64,000 nucleotides of DNA from Aquipuribacter sp051216895 (GCF_051216895.1 NZ_JBPKAO010000014.1:54221-118220), one strand, 5' to 3'; positions 17,223 to 26,334 are shown, numbered from the stretch's first letter. Notes: generated from the letters alone by a model not told the origin. Made by a program: numbers and translations.

Positions 17223-18742
17223 GGGGCGCTCACCGTGCCCGTGGCCATGGCCATCACGTCTTCCTCGTCGCAGCCGCCGGGCAGCTCACCGCTGATCCGG
17301 CCGTCGCGCAGCACCACGACCCGGTCGGCCATGCCGATCACCTCGGTCAGCTCGGAGGAGATGAGCAGGACCGCGACCCCCTTGGCGCTCTCCTCGCGGA
17401 TGATCTCGTAGACCGCCTGCTTGGCGCCGACGTCGATGCCCCGGGTGGGCTCGTCGAGCACCAGCACCGCGGGGTCGGTCACCAGCCACTTGGCCAGGAC
17501 GACCTTCTGCTGGTTGCCGCCGGACAGGAACCGGACCTCCCGCGACCCGGCGCGGGCGGTGAACTCCAGCGAGGACAGGATCCCGGGGATGTCGGCCGAT
17601 CGGCGCGTGGCCTGCCGGGGCATGACGGCGTCGAGCACGAGGCGCGCGTTCGCCAGCACCCCCTGCTCCAGGGCCAGCCCCTGGGCCTTGCGGTCCTCGG
17701 TGACCAGGGCCAGGCCGGCGCGGACGGCGTCCCGCGGCGAGCGGGGTCGCACCGTGGTGCCGTCGACCGCCATCTCACCCCGGGTGAAGGGAGCGGTGCC
17801 GAACAGGGCGTTGGCGAGCTCGGTCCGCCCGCTGCCCTGCAGCCCCGCCAGGCCGACGACCTCGCCGGCGCGGACGGTCAGGTCGATGCTGTCGACGTCG
17901 GCGTTGCCCGCTCCGCTCAGCCGCAGCCGGACGTCCCCGACCACCGTGGCGTCGCGGCGGTGCGGGAACCGGGCGCTGACCGAGCGACCGACCATGTTGC
18001 GGACCAGCTCGTCCGGGCTGGTGTCGACCGTGTCGACGGTCTGCACCAGGGCGCCGTCCTTGAGGACGGTGATCCGGTCGCACAGGTCGAAGATCTCGAC
18101 CAGGCGGTGCGAGACGTAGAGGATGGCGATGCCGCGTTCCTTGAGGGTGCGGACCAGCCGGTAGAGCAGCTGCACCTCGGCGCCGGACAGCGCGGCGGTC
18201 GGCTCGTCCATGCTGATGATGCGTGCGTCGGTCGACAGCGCCTTGACGATCTCGACGACCTGCTGCTGGGCCACCGACAGCGACCCGATTCGGTCGCCCG
18301 CCCTGATGCCCCCGACACCGAGGTCGTGCAGCAGGGCGTCGGTGTCGCGGTTCATCTGGCGGGCGTCGACCAGGCCGAACCGACGGGGCTCACGACCCAG
18401 GTAGACGTTCTCGGCCACCGTGCGCTCCGGCAGCAGGTTGAACTCCTGGAACACGGTCGACACCCCGGCGTGCTGCGCCTGCAGCGGGTGCTCGAAGACG
18501 ACCTCCCGGCCGTCGACCTCGACGGTGCCCGTGTCGGCCTTCTGCACCCCGGCGAGGATCTTCATCAGCGTGGACTTGCCGGCGCCGTTCTCGCCCACGA
18601 GGGCGTGGACCTCCCCGGCCCGGACCTCCAGGTCGACCCCGTGCAGGACGTCGACGCCGAAGAACGACTTGACGATGCCCGTCATGCGCACCAGCGGCCG
18701 CGCGGTGCCGTCGGGCCCGGTGGGGGTGGTCGGCGTGCTCAT
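17219..18742 (-). CDS. Sugar ABC transporter ATP-binding protein, duplicated ATPase (RbsA/MglA-like)
   Basis: A 507-residue protein with two ABC domains. The first (about 17-255) has Walker A GENGAGKST, signature LSVAQQQ and Walker B IISMDEPTAAL. The second (about 265-505) has a degenerate Walker A LQGSGRTE, signature LSGGNQQK and Walker B VLVLDEPTRGID. This is the usual pattern of carbohydrate uptake family 2 ATPases. The ATG at 18742 overlaps the stop of the MocA gene (ATGA). The annotated ORF could extend upstream but only this start gives the canonical N-terminus. Confidence 0.95.
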   Translation of the reverse strand: MSTPTTPTGPDGTARPLVRMTGIVKSFFGVDVLHGVDLEVRAGEVHALVGENGAGKSTLMKILAGVQKADTGTVEVDGREVVFEHPLQAQHAGVSTVFQEFNLLPERTVAENVYLGREPRRFGLVDARQMNRDTDALLHDLGVGGIRAGDRIGSLSVAQQQVVEIVKALSTDARIISMDEPTAALSGAEVQLLYRLVRTLKERGIAILYVSHRLVEIFDLCDRITVLKDGALVQTVDTVDTSPDELVRNMVGRSVSARFPHRRDATVVGDVRLRLSGAGNADVDSIDLTVRAGEVVGLAGLQGSGRTELANALFGTAPFTRGEMAVDGTTVRPRSPRDAVRAGLALVTEDRKAQGLALEQGVLANARLVLDAVMPRQATRRSADIPGILSSLEFTARAGSREVRFLSGGNQQKVVLAKWLVTDPAVLVLDEPTRGIDVGAKQAVYEIIREESAKGVAVLLISSELTEVIGMADRVVVLRDGRISGELPGGCDEEDVMAMATGTVSAP

Positions 18743-19884
18743 GCCCGGACCTCCGCCCACTGCCCGGAGCGCACCGACGCCAGCACGGCCTCGACCACGT
18801 CCACCGACCTCGCCCCGTCGGCGAAGGTCGGCAGCCCGTCCGGTGCCGAGCCCCGGACGGCCTCGGCGGTGTCGGCGACGAACGCGTCGAAGCAGTCCTG
18901 GTAGCCCTGGGCGTGACCGGCGGGCAGGCGGTGGTAGCGGGCGGCGTCGGAGCCGCCCGAGTCCGGGTCGCGGACCAGGCACTCGGCGCCGGCGCGTCGT
19001 CCGTGCCACAGCCGCTCGGGCTGCTCCTGGTCGAAGGCCAGCGTCCCCTCGGAGCCGGACACCTCGAGCAGCAGGCGGTTCTTGCGGCCCGGGGAGACCT
19101 GGCTGATGACCGTGGCCCCGAGCAGGCCCCCGTCGGTGCGCAGCTGCAGGGTGACGACGTCCTCGGTGGTCACGGCGCGGTGGCCCCGCTCGGCGTTGAC
19201 GGTGGCGGCCTGGGCGCTGACGGACACGATGCGGTGCCCGGTGACGAACTCCAGCAGGTCGCACCAGTGCGAGCCGATGTCGGCGAAGGCCCGGCTGCTG
19301 CCGCCCAGGACGGGGTCGACGCGCCAGTTGTCGTCCTGGGCGCCGGTGAGCCAGTCCTGCAGGTAGGAGCCGTGCGCCAGGGTCAGCCGGCCCAGCCCGC
19401 CCTCACGGACCCGCTGGCGGGCCTCGCGGACCATCGGGTGGAACCGGTACACGAAGGGGACGACGCCGACGGTCCCGGCGGCGGCCTGCGCGACGAGCAG
19501 CTCGCGGGCCTGGGCCACCGACGTGGCCAGCGGCTTCTCGCAGACGACGTGCTTGCCGGCGGCCATCGCGGCCAGGGCGACCTCGTGGTGCAGGTGGTTG
19601 GGCGTGCAGACGTGGACGACGTCGACGTCGTCGGCGGCCACCAGGGCGGCGACGTCGTCGTAGCCGCGCTCGGCACCCAGCCGGGCGGCCGCCTCGGCCG
19701 ACCCGGCGGCGCTGCCCGTGGTGACCCCGACCACCCGCCCGCCGGAGACGAGCACGGACCGTGCGTGCACACGGCCCATGAAGCCGGCGCCGACTATCCC
19801 GGCGCGGTATCCGGCGGTCGGGGAGTCCGGCGTCGCACCGAGGTGCGAGGCAGGAGTCGCTCTGACCGCGTCCATGAGGCCCAC
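18739..19884 (-). CDS. Gfo/Idh/MocA family oxidoreductase
   Basis: NAD(P)-dependent oxidoreductase of about 381 residues. The Rossmann fold starts at GIVGAGFMGRVHA, with HVCTPNHLHHEVA and the catalytic CEKPLA motif. The C-terminal MocA domain has DIGSHWCDL. Enzymes of this family oxidise or reduce sugars and inositols, often at C3. First gene of the minus-strand sugar operon. A -35 TTGACG / -10 TAGGTT promoter ends only 7 nt before the in-frame GTG 19884, so a leaderless mRNA starting at this GTG is likely; ATG 19875, three codons downstream, is the alternative and has no ribosome-binding site. Confidence 0.88.
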   Translation of the reverse strand: MGLMDAVRATPASHLGATPDSPTAGYRAGIVGAGFMGRVHARSVLVSGGRVVGVTTGSAAGSAEAAARLGAERGYDDVAALVAADDVDVVHVCTPNHLHHEVALAAMAAGKHVVCEKPLATSVAQARELLVAQAAAGTVGVVPFVYRFHPMVREARQRVREGGLGRLTLAHGSYLQDWLTGAQDDNWRVDPVLGGSSRAFADIGSHWCDLLEFVTGHRIVSVSAQAATVNAERGHRAVTTEDVVTLQLRTDGGLLGATVISQVSPGRKNRLLLEVSGSEGTLAFDQEQPERLWHGRRAGAECLVRDPDSGGSDAARYHRLPAGHAQGYQDCFDAFVADTAEAVRGSAPDGLPTFADGARSVDVVEAVLASVRSGQWAEVRA

Positions 19885-19891
19885 GACCGGG

Positions 19892-19920
19892 AACCTACGA
19901 GCACTTTCGCCAGACGTCAA
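19892..19920 (-). promoter_or_regulatory. Promoter of the MocA-ABC-ThuA operon
   Basis: -35 TTGACG (19915-19920) and -10 TAGGTT (19892-19897) separated by exactly 17 bases. The -10 ends 7 nt before GTG 19884. The -35 lies within the operator-like sequence shared with the promoter at 21229. Confidence 0.75.
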
Positions 19921-19932
19921 GCAAAAGATGCG
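19904..19932 (-). promoter_or_regulatory. Operator-like 29-mer, copy 1 (putative ROK repressor site)
   Basis: Read on the minus strand it begins CGCATCTTTTGCTTGACG and continues TCTGGCGAAAG. It matches the sequence at 21217-21245 in 23 of 29 positions, including an 11-base identical core TTTTGCTTGAC that covers the -35. The position is ideal for repression by the adjacent ROK protein. Confidence 0.7.
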
Positions 19933-19961
19933 GACGGCCAGAGCGATACTCGCGTCTGGCG
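19908..19961. promoter_or_regulatory. Inverted repeat CGCCAGACG-N36-CGTCTGGCG between divergent genes
   Basis: Two perfect 9-bp arms (19908-19916 and 19953-19961). One overlaps the -35 of the leftward promoter and the other overlaps the predicted -35 position of the rightward ROK promoter. The arms could bind one dimer by looping or two separate dimers, giving autoregulation. Confidence 0.6.
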
Positions 19962-19979
19962 ACTTCCAGGTGGGTCGCA

Positions 19980-19985
19980 TATCGT
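19980..19985 (+). promoter_or_regulatory. -10 box of the ROK gene, leaderless
   Basis: TATCGT followed by six bases and then ATG 19992. No ribosome-binding site is present, so the transcript should begin at the start codon. Confidence 0.55.
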
Positions 19986-19991
19986 CCGAAC

Positions 19992-21176
19992 ATGGGTACC
20001 ACCGTGATCGACCCCTGGGCCGCCCCGGGCGGGGCGGGACAGCTCCTCTCGCTGCTGCGGGACGGTGTCCCGCGGACCCGCTCCGAGCTCGCCGTGATGA
20101 CCGGCATGTCCAGGTCCACCGTGGCCCAGCGGGTCGACGCCCTGCTCAGCAGCCGGCTCATCGGGCCCGCCGGCGACGCCGTGTCGACCGGGGGTCGCCC
20201 ACCGACCCAGTTCGCCTTCAACCCCGCGTCCGGGGTCGTGCTCGCCGCGGACCTGGGGGCGACGTACGCCCGGATGGGTGTCACCGACCTGGCGGGGCGG
20301 CTGCTCGCCGAGGTGCGCGAGGACCTCGACATCGCCGCCGGCCCCGACCACGTCCTGAGCTGGGTGATCGACCGCGGCCGCACCCTGGTCAACGAGGTGT
20401 CGACCAGCGGGCAGAGCCTCGTCGGGGTCGGGGTCGGCCTGCCGGGCCCGGTGGAGCACGCGACCGGCCGGCCGATCCACCCGCCGATCATGCCCGGCTG
20501 GGACGGCTACGACGTCGTGGCCCGGCTGCAGGGCGACCTGGGCCCGGTCGCGGTGGTCGACAACGACGTCAACGTCATGGCCCTCGGCGAGCACTTCACC
20601 ACCTGGCCCGACGAGGACCACCTCGTCTTCGTCAAGGTCAGCACCGGGATCGGGTCGGGCATCATCTCCGACGGCCAGCTCCGTCGCGGCGCCCAGGGGG
20701 CCGCGGGCGACCTCGGCCACATCCAGGTCCCCCACGCCGACGACGTGCTGTGCCGCTGCGGCAACACCGGCTGCCTCGAGGCGGTGGCCGGCGGCGCCGC
20801 CCTGGTGACGCGGCTCGCCGCCAAGGGCCTGGAGATCCGGAACAGCCGGGACATCGCGGCCCTGGCCCGCGGCGGCAACGTCGAGGTGGTGCAGGTGCTC
20901 CGGGAGGCGGGCCGCTACATCGGCGAGGTCCTGGCCAACGTGGTGAGCATGCTCAACCCGTCCGTGATCGTGGTGGGGGGCTCGCTCGCCAGCGCCGGGG
21001 AGCACCTGCTCGCAGGCGTGCGGGAGGTCGTCTACCGACGGTCGCTGCCGCTGGCGACCCAGCACCTGCGCATCGTGCCGGGCAGCACCGGCGAGCACGC
21101 AGGGATCGTGGGCGCGGCCGTCATGGTCATCGAGCGCGTGCTGTCCCCCGGTGAGGTCGACCGCGTCGTCGGCTGA
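19992..21176 (+). CDS. ROK family transcriptional repressor
   Basis: A 394-residue protein with an N-terminal winged helix (about 15-75: SELAVMTGMSRSTVAQRVDALL, then STGGRPP) and a ROK sugar-kinase-like domain. The kinase-type ATP-binding strand LAADLGATYARMG, the catalytic-type DNDVN and the zinc motif CRCGNTGCLE preceded by GHIQV are intact. Such proteins (NagC, XylR, Mlc) repress sugar operons and are released by the sugar or its phosphate. Divergent from the MocA-ABC operon and immediately upstream of the second secreted enzyme, so it is the obvious local regulator. Whether it still has kinase activity is unknown. Confidence 0.92.
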   Translation: MGTTVIDPWAAPGGAGQLLSLLRDGVPRTRSELAVMTGMSRSTVAQRVDALLSSRLIGPAGDAVSTGGRPPTQFAFNPASGVVLAADLGATYARMGVTDLAGRLLAEVREDLDIAAGPDHVLSWVIDRGRTLVNEVSTSGQSLVGVGVGLPGPVEHATGRPIHPPIMPGWDGYDVVARLQGDLGPVAVVDNDVNVMALGEHFTTWPDEDHLVFVKVSTGIGSGIISDGQLRRGAQGAAGDLGHIQVPHADDVLCRCGNTGCLEAVAGGAALVTRLAAKGLEIRNSRDIAALARGGNVEVVQVLREAGRYIGEVLANVVSMLNPSVIVVGGSLASAGEHLLAGVREVVYRRSLPLATQHLRIVPGSTGEHAGIVGAAVMVIERVLSPGEVDRVVG

Positions 21177-21216
21177 GGCGGGGACCGTCCGGCACGCCGG
21201 GTATGGCTGTCGCCGA

Positions 21217-21245
21217 CGCAGGTTTTGCTTGACCTCCGGCACAAG
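21217..21245 (+). promoter_or_regulatory. Operator-like 29-mer, copy 2 (putative ROK repressor site)
   Basis: It begins CGCAGGTTTTGCTTGACC and continues TCCGGCACAAG, matching copy 1 at 23 of 29 positions and in the same orientation relative to transcription. Confidence 0.7.
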
Positions 21246-21258
21246 GCGTCCTTAGGTT
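21229..21258 (+). promoter_or_regulatory. Promoter of the secreted PA14/DUF1080 gene
   Basis: -35 TTGACC (21229-21234) and -10 TTAGGT (21252-21257, spacer 17) or TAGGTT (21253-21258, spacer 18). The leader to ATG 21345 is then about 80 nt. Confidence 0.7.
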
Positions 21259-21344
21259 CGAGGGGCGGCCCTGACGGTCGTGGCGCCTCGAGGACGAGGG
21301 GTCGGCACCGGGGGGCACCGACGCCCTCCCGTCGAGGAGGACCC

Positions 21345-24300
21345 ATGCCCCACCGCCTGACCCCCCGCCGCTGGGCGGGGCTGCCGGTCCTGACCGGCCT
21401 CGCCCTGGTGGCCTCGCTGGCGGGCGCGGTCCCCGCGGCCGCCGCCGACGACCCGCTCCCCCCGCAGGAGCCCGGCGCCACGATGCGCACCTACAGCACC
21501 GGGCAGCCGCTGAGCGCCCTGTGCACCATCAAGTCCGGGTCGACGCCCAACGTCGACCGGCTCATCCCGGTGATCGACCTGCGCACCGCGGAGGACTTCG
21601 GCTTCGAGGACAACTTCCTCACCACGGTGGACGCGAACCTCACCGTGCCCACCGACGGCGAGTACACGTTCCGGCTGACCAGCGACGACGGCTCGCGGCT
21701 GAGCATCGACGGCGAGGTCGTCGTCGACCACGACGGGCTGCACGGCGCCGAGCCCAAGGACGGCGCGGTCACGCTGACCGCGGGCACCTACCCGATGTTC
21801 GTGGAGTTCTTCGAGGCAGGCGGCGGGCAGCAGCTGACCCTGGAGTGGCAGCCGCCCGGCGCGAGCGCCTTCACGCTGGTGCCGACGTCAGCCATGAGCA
21901 CCGAGGCCGGCGTGGTGCGGGTGACCGCGCCCGGGACCAAGTACTGCGAGGGCGCCGCCGACACCCCAGGAGACGGGCTCAAGCTCGACTCCGTGCACCC
22001 CGGCTACGACCTGACCGACCTGCGGCCCGAGGGCTTCGACCCGATGGTGTCCGGCATCGACTTCACCGACGACGGCGACCTGGTGCTGCTGACCTCAGGT
22101 GCCGTCAGCCCCGCCGGCTACCCGGACGAGCCCACCCCGGGCGAGGTGTTCCTCGTCGAGGGCGCGGCCGAGGCCGACGGCCCCGACGACGTCACGTACA
22201 CCAAGGTCGCCACCGACCTCCAGACCCCGATGGGCGTCACCGTGGTCGACGACTCCGTCTGGGTGTCCGAGAAGTACGGGCTCACCGAGCTCACCGCCGA
22301 CACCGACGGCGACGGGCTGATGGAGCACCGCACGCACGCCACGTGGCCCAGCGGCGGCAACTTCCACGAGTTCGCGTTCGGGCTGCTGCACGACGACGAC
22401 TACTTCTACGTCACGCGCTCCGTGGCCATCAACAACGGCGGCGCCACGACGGACCCCCAGCCGGGCGAGGACGCGGGCACCGCGATCAGGATCGACCGTG
22501 AGACCGGCGAGGTCGTCCCGTTCGCCGGCGGTCTGCGCACCCCCAACGGCATGGGCTGGGGCCCCGACGACGGGCTCTTCGTCATGGACAACCAGGGCGC
22601 CTGGTTGCCCGCGTCCAAGATGGTCCACGTCAAGCAGGACCGGTTCTTCAACCACTACACCAACCCCGCCGGGCCCTTCGACGACAACCCCGTCACCGAG
22701 CCGGTCGTGTGGGTGCCGCAGAACGAGATCGGCAACTCCCCCAGCACGCCGGTGCTGCTGACCGAGGGCGTCTACGCGGGCCAGATGGTGTTCGGCGACG
22801 TCACATACGGCGGTCTGCAGCGGGCGTTCCTCGAGGAGGTGGACGGCGAGTACCAGGGCGCCGTGTTCCGGCACACCGCGGGCCTGGAGGCCGGCATCAA
22901 CCGCACCGCCATCGCCCCCGACGGCGCCGTGTACGTGGGCGGCATCGGCGAGGCCGGCAACTGGAGCGAGCCCGGCAAGCTGCGCCACGGCCTGCAGAAG
23001 CTGACCCCCAACGGCGGCGTGACCTTCGACATGACGTCGATGAGCGTGGTCGAGGGCGGCTTCGAGATCAGCTACACGCAGCCCCTGTCCGAGGAGACCG
23101 TCGCGGACATCGAGTCCGCCTACCAGATCCAGCAGTGGCGCTACCTGCCCACGCCGTCCTACGGCGGCCCCAAGATCGACGAGGAGCCCCTCTTCGTCAC
23201 CGAGGCCGAGGTGTCGCAGGACCGCACCACGGTCAGCCTGCAGATCGAGGGCCTCAGGCCCGGGCGCGTCGTGCACCTGCGCTCCCCCCGGCCCTTCGCC
23301 AGCACCGACGGCACCGAGCTGTGGAACACCGAGGCCTGGTACACCCTGAACTCGCTGCCCGGCTACGAGGCGCCCGCCGACCGCGGGTACTACGAGGCCG
23401 AGGAGGCGACGCTGCGGTTCGGCGCGTCGGTCGCCTTCGACCACAGCGGCTACTCCGGGGCGGGCTTCGCGGCCGGCCTCTCCAACGCCGGGGCCGAGGT
23501 CACCTTCACCACCACGGTGGACGAGGCGGGCACGTACCCGGTCAACATCCGCTACGCCAACGGCCCCAACCCGTTCGCCGGGGACAAGGACGTCGCGCTC
23601 TACGTCAACGGCGCGAAGCTCGACCCGATCACGTTCCCGGACACCGGGGACTGGAAGACGTGGGAGTGGCTGACCCGCGACCTCGCCCTGCAGGCCGGCG
23701 ACAACACGATCACCCTGACGTACGACGACGACGTCGACGGCAACGTCAACGTCGACGTGCTGTCGATCGGCGACCAGCGGGACATCTGCAGCCCGACCCC
23801 GGCGGACGAGGGCTACACGGCGCTGTTCGACGGGACGCTGGCCTCGCTGGACGGCTGGCGGATGGCGGGCCCCGGCTCGTTCGGACGCGTCGACGACTGC
23901 AGCATCCGCGGCGAGGGCGGGCTCGGCCTGCTCTGGTTCACCGAGCAGCAGCTCAGCGACCAGTACACGCTGTCCCTGGACTGGAAGCTGGTCAAGGACG
24001 ACAACGGCGGCGTGTTCATCGGCTTCCCGAACCCGGGCAACGACCCGTGGGTGGCCGTCAACCAGGGGTACGAGATCCAGATCGACGCCAGCGACGCCGA
24101 CGACCGCACCACCGGTGCGATCTACACCTTCCAGGGGGCGGACCTCGAGGCCGTGGAGCAGGCCCTGAACCCGGTGGGGCGCTGGAACAGCTACGACATC
24201 GAGGTCGACGGCGACCGCATCCGCGTCTCTCTGAACGGCACGCTGGTCAACGACTTCGTCAGCACCGACCCCGCCCGGGACCTGGCCGGCTTCGTCGGCG

Positions 24301-26327
24301 TCCAGAACCACGGCGGCGGCGAGACCGTCCACTACCGCGACATCCAGGTCAAGGGCGGCGTCGACTTCGCCGGGACCTACGAGGCCGAGGACGCCCAGCT
24401 GTTCGGCGGCGCGAACGTCGGCACGGAGCACGCCGGGTTCTCCGGAGCCGGCTACGTGCAGGGCATCGAGCAGGTGGGGGCGGGCGTGACCTTCGACGTG
24501 GAGGTCGACGCCGACGGCAGCTACCCGCTGCACCTGGGCTACGGCAACGGGCCCAACCCGTTCGACGGCGACAAGACCATGTCGCTGTACGTCAACGGCC
24601 AGCCGCAGGACGACCTCGTGCTGCCCCGTCTGGGCACGTGGAAGGCGTGGGGCACCGTCGTGCGCTCCGTGACGCTGCAGGAGGGCGCCAACACCGTCAC
24701 CGTCCGCTTCGACTCCGGTGACGACGGCAACGTCAACCTCGACGTGCTCCGGGTGGGCTCGGTCCAGCAGGAGCCGGTCTACGTCGGCAGCTACGAGGCC
24801 GAGGACGCCGAGCTCGGTGGCGGCGCCAACCCCAGCACGGAGCACCCCGGGTACTCCGGCACCGGCTACGTGCAGGGCTTCCAGCAGGTCGGCGCCGAGG
24901 TCACGTTCGAGGTGGACGTGCCGGAGCGCGGGCGCTACCCGCTCAACCTGCGCTACGCCAACGGCCCCCACCCGTTCGACGGGGACAAGACCGTGTCGCT
25001 GCACGTCAACGGCACCGAGCTCGACGAGCTCGTGCTGCCGCGCACCGGCACCTGGGCGACCTGGGCGACCGTGGTGCGTGAGGTCGCCCTCGAGGCGGGC
25101 AGCAACACGGTGACCGTCCGCTACGACGACGGCGACGACGGGAACGTCAACCTCGACGTGCTCAAGGTCGGCGAGTCCCTGGGTCCGGTGCTCATCGGCA
25201 GCTACGAGGCCGAGCAGGCCGAGCTGGCCGGCAGCGCCAACCCCAGCACGGAGCACGCCGGGTTCTCCGGCACCGGCTACGTGCAGGGCTTCGGCGAGGT
25301 CGGCGCGGGGGTGACGTTCGAGGTCGAGGTCCCCGCGGCCGGGACGTACCCGCTGCACCTGCGCTACGCCAACGGGCCCCACCCCTTCACCGGCGACAAG
25401 GCGGTGTCCCTGTACGTCAACGGCACGAAGCTCGAGGAGTGGGTACTGCCGAGCACCGGCACCTGGCCGACCTGGGCCACCGTGGTCCGCGAGGTCGGGC
25501 TGGACGCCGGGGCGAACACGGTCTCGATCCGCCACGACGAGGGTGACGACGGCCACGTGAACCTCGACCTGCTGCAGGTGGAGGCGGCCGTGGACACCAC
25601 GGAGCCGGACACCACGGCCCCGGTCACCACGGCCGAGGTCTCGGGCACGCCGGTCGCCGGTTGGCACACCGAGGCCCCGACCGTCACCCTCACCGTCACC
25701 GACGACGGCGACGTCGCCGGCACGGAGATCCAGGTGGACGACGGTGACTGGGTCGCCTACACCGAGCCGGTCGTCCTCAGCGGCGAGGGCGAGCACGTGG
25801 TGCGCTTCCGGTCCACGGACACCGCGGGCAACGTGGAGGAGGCGCAGAGCATCACCGTCCGCGTCGACACCCGCGCCCCGGTCGTCTCGTGGGACGGCGA
25901 CCGGACCTACCTGGTCGACGAGCAGGTCGTCGTGACGTGCTCGGCGACCGACCCGGAGCCGGGCTCCGGTCCGGCCGAGGACACCTGCACCGACGTCGAC
26001 GCCCGGGCCTGGTCGTTGGGCCTGGGTGAGCACGAGGTCACCGCCTCGGCCACCGACGTCGCGGGGAACACGGGCACGGGGACCACGACGTTCACCGTCA
26101 CGGTGACGTTCGACTCGTTGCGGTCGGTCGTCTCGGAGCTGGTCGACGACGACAAGGTGGCCGCGGCGCTCAACAAGCGCCTCGACTCCGCCGAGGCCGC
26201 CGGTCGCCCGGCGACCCGGGCGAGCATGCTCGCGGCCTTCGACCGGCAGCTCACCGGTCAGGTCGGGCGCTCGGTGTCCGCCGAGCACGCCGAGCTGCTG
26301 ACCTCGTTCAGCGAGGCGCTCCGCTGA
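21345..26327 (+). CDS. Secreted giant multidomain protein: PA14 + sorbosone dehydrogenase-like propeller + 3-keto-disaccharide hydrolase (DUF1080) + four CBM35/6 modules
   Basis: A 1660-residue secreted protein. ATG 21345 has GAGGAGGA just upstream. Approximate order: signal peptide 1-34; PA14-like 60-170 (FRLTSDDGSRLSIDGE); beta-propeller of the PQQ/membrane-bound dehydrogenase type 215-560; CBM35/6 681-810; 3-keto-disaccharide hydrolase/DUF1080 domain 822-1005 (LFDGTLASLDGW, LDWKLVKDDNGGVFIGFP, GRWNSYDIEVDG); three further CBM35/6 modules 1012-1412, each starting YEAE; OmpL47-like; HYR-like; helical FIMAH-like tail 1590-1660. The four CBMs are close copies. Probable role: binds a polysaccharide and oxidises or cleaves 3-keto-glycosides outside the cell; reaction order is inferred. 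Confidence 0.87.
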   Translation: MPHRLTPRRWAGLPVLTGLALVASLAGAVPAAAADDPLPPQEPGATMRTYSTGQPLSALCTIKSGSTPNVDRLIPVIDLRTAEDFGFEDNFLTTVDANLTVPTDGEYTFRLTSDDGSRLSIDGEVVVDHDGLHGAEPKDGAVTLTAGTYPMFVEFFEAGGGQQLTLEWQPPGASAFTLVPTSAMSTEAGVVRVTAPGTKYCEGAADTPGDGLKLDSVHPGYDLTDLRPEGFDPMVSGIDFTDDGDLVLLTSGAVSPAGYPDEPTPGEVFLVEGAAEADGPDDVTYTKVATDLQTPMGVTVVDDSVWVSEKYGLTELTADTDGDGLMEHRTHATWPSGGNFHEFAFGLLHDDDYFYVTRSVAINNGGATTDPQPGEDAGTAIRIDRETGEVVPFAGGLRTPNGMGWGPDDGLFVMDNQGAWLPASKMVHVKQDRFFNHYTNPAGPFDDNPVTEPVVWVPQNEIGNSPSTPVLLTEGVYAGQMVFGDVTYGGLQRAFLEEVDGEYQGAVFRHTAGLEAGINRTAIAPDGAVYVGGIGEAGNWSEPGKLRHGLQKLTPNGGVTFDMTSMSVVEGGFEISYTQPLSEETVADIESAYQIQQWRYLPTPSYGGPKIDEEPLFVTEAEVSQDRTTVSLQIEGLRPGRVVHLRSPRPFASTDGTELWNTEAWYTLNSLPGYEAPADRGYYEAEEATLRFGASVAFDHSGYSGAGFAAGLSNAGAEVTFTTTVDEAGTYPVNIRYANGPNPFAGDKDVALYVNGAKLDPITFPDTGDWKTWEWLTRDLALQAGDNTITLTYDDDVDGNVNVDVLSIGDQRDICSPTPADEGYTALFDGTLASLDGWRMAGPGSFGRVDDCSIRGEGGLGLLWFTEQQLSDQYTLSLDWKLVKDDNGGVFIGFPNPGNDPWVAVNQGYEIQIDASDADDRTTGAIYTFQGADLEAVEQALNPVGRWNSYDIEVDGDRIRVSLNGTLVNDFVSTDPARDLAGFVGVQNHGGGETVHYRDIQVKGGVDFAGTYEAEDAQLFGGANVGTEHAGFSGAGYVQGIEQVGAGVTFDVEVDADGSYPLHLGYGNGPNPFDGDKTMSLYVNGQPQDDLVLPRLGTWKAWGTVVRSVTLQEGANTVTVRFDSGDDGNVNLDVLRVGSVQQEPVYVGSYEAEDAELGGGANPSTEHPGYSGTGYVQGFQQVGAEVTFEVDVPERGRYPLNLRYANGPHPFDGDKTVSLHVNGTELDELVLPRTGTWATWATVVREVALEAGSNTVTVRYDDGDDGNVNLDVLKVGESLGPVLIGSYEAEQAELAGSANPSTEHAGFSGTGYVQGFGEVGAGVTFEVEVPAAGTYPLHLRYANGPHPFTGDKAVSLYVNGTKLEEWVLPSTGTWPTWATVVREVGLDAGANTVSIRHDEGDDGHVNLDLLQVEAAVDTTEPDTTAPVTTAEVSGTPVAGWHTEAPTVTLTVTDDGDVAGTEIQVDDGDWVAYTEPVVLSGEGEHVVRFRSTDTAGNVEEAQSITVRVDTRAPVVSWDGDRTYLVDEQVVVTCSATDPEPGSGPAEDTCTDVDARAWSLGLGEHEVTASATDVAGNTGTGTTTFTVTVTFDSLRSVVSELVDDDKVAAALNKRLDSAEAAGRPATRASMLAAFDRQLTGQVGRSVSAEHAELLTSFSEALR

Positions 26328-26334
26328 CCGGTCG

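Noticed and set aside
21181..21260. tRNA-like GGTTCGAGG string
   Set aside because: No acceptor or anticodon stem can be built around it; it is the -10 region of a promoter.
22095..26288. 1397-codon minus-strand open frame
   Set aside because: Antisense shadow of the PA14/DUF1080 gene caused by GC bias at third positions; no recognisable motif.
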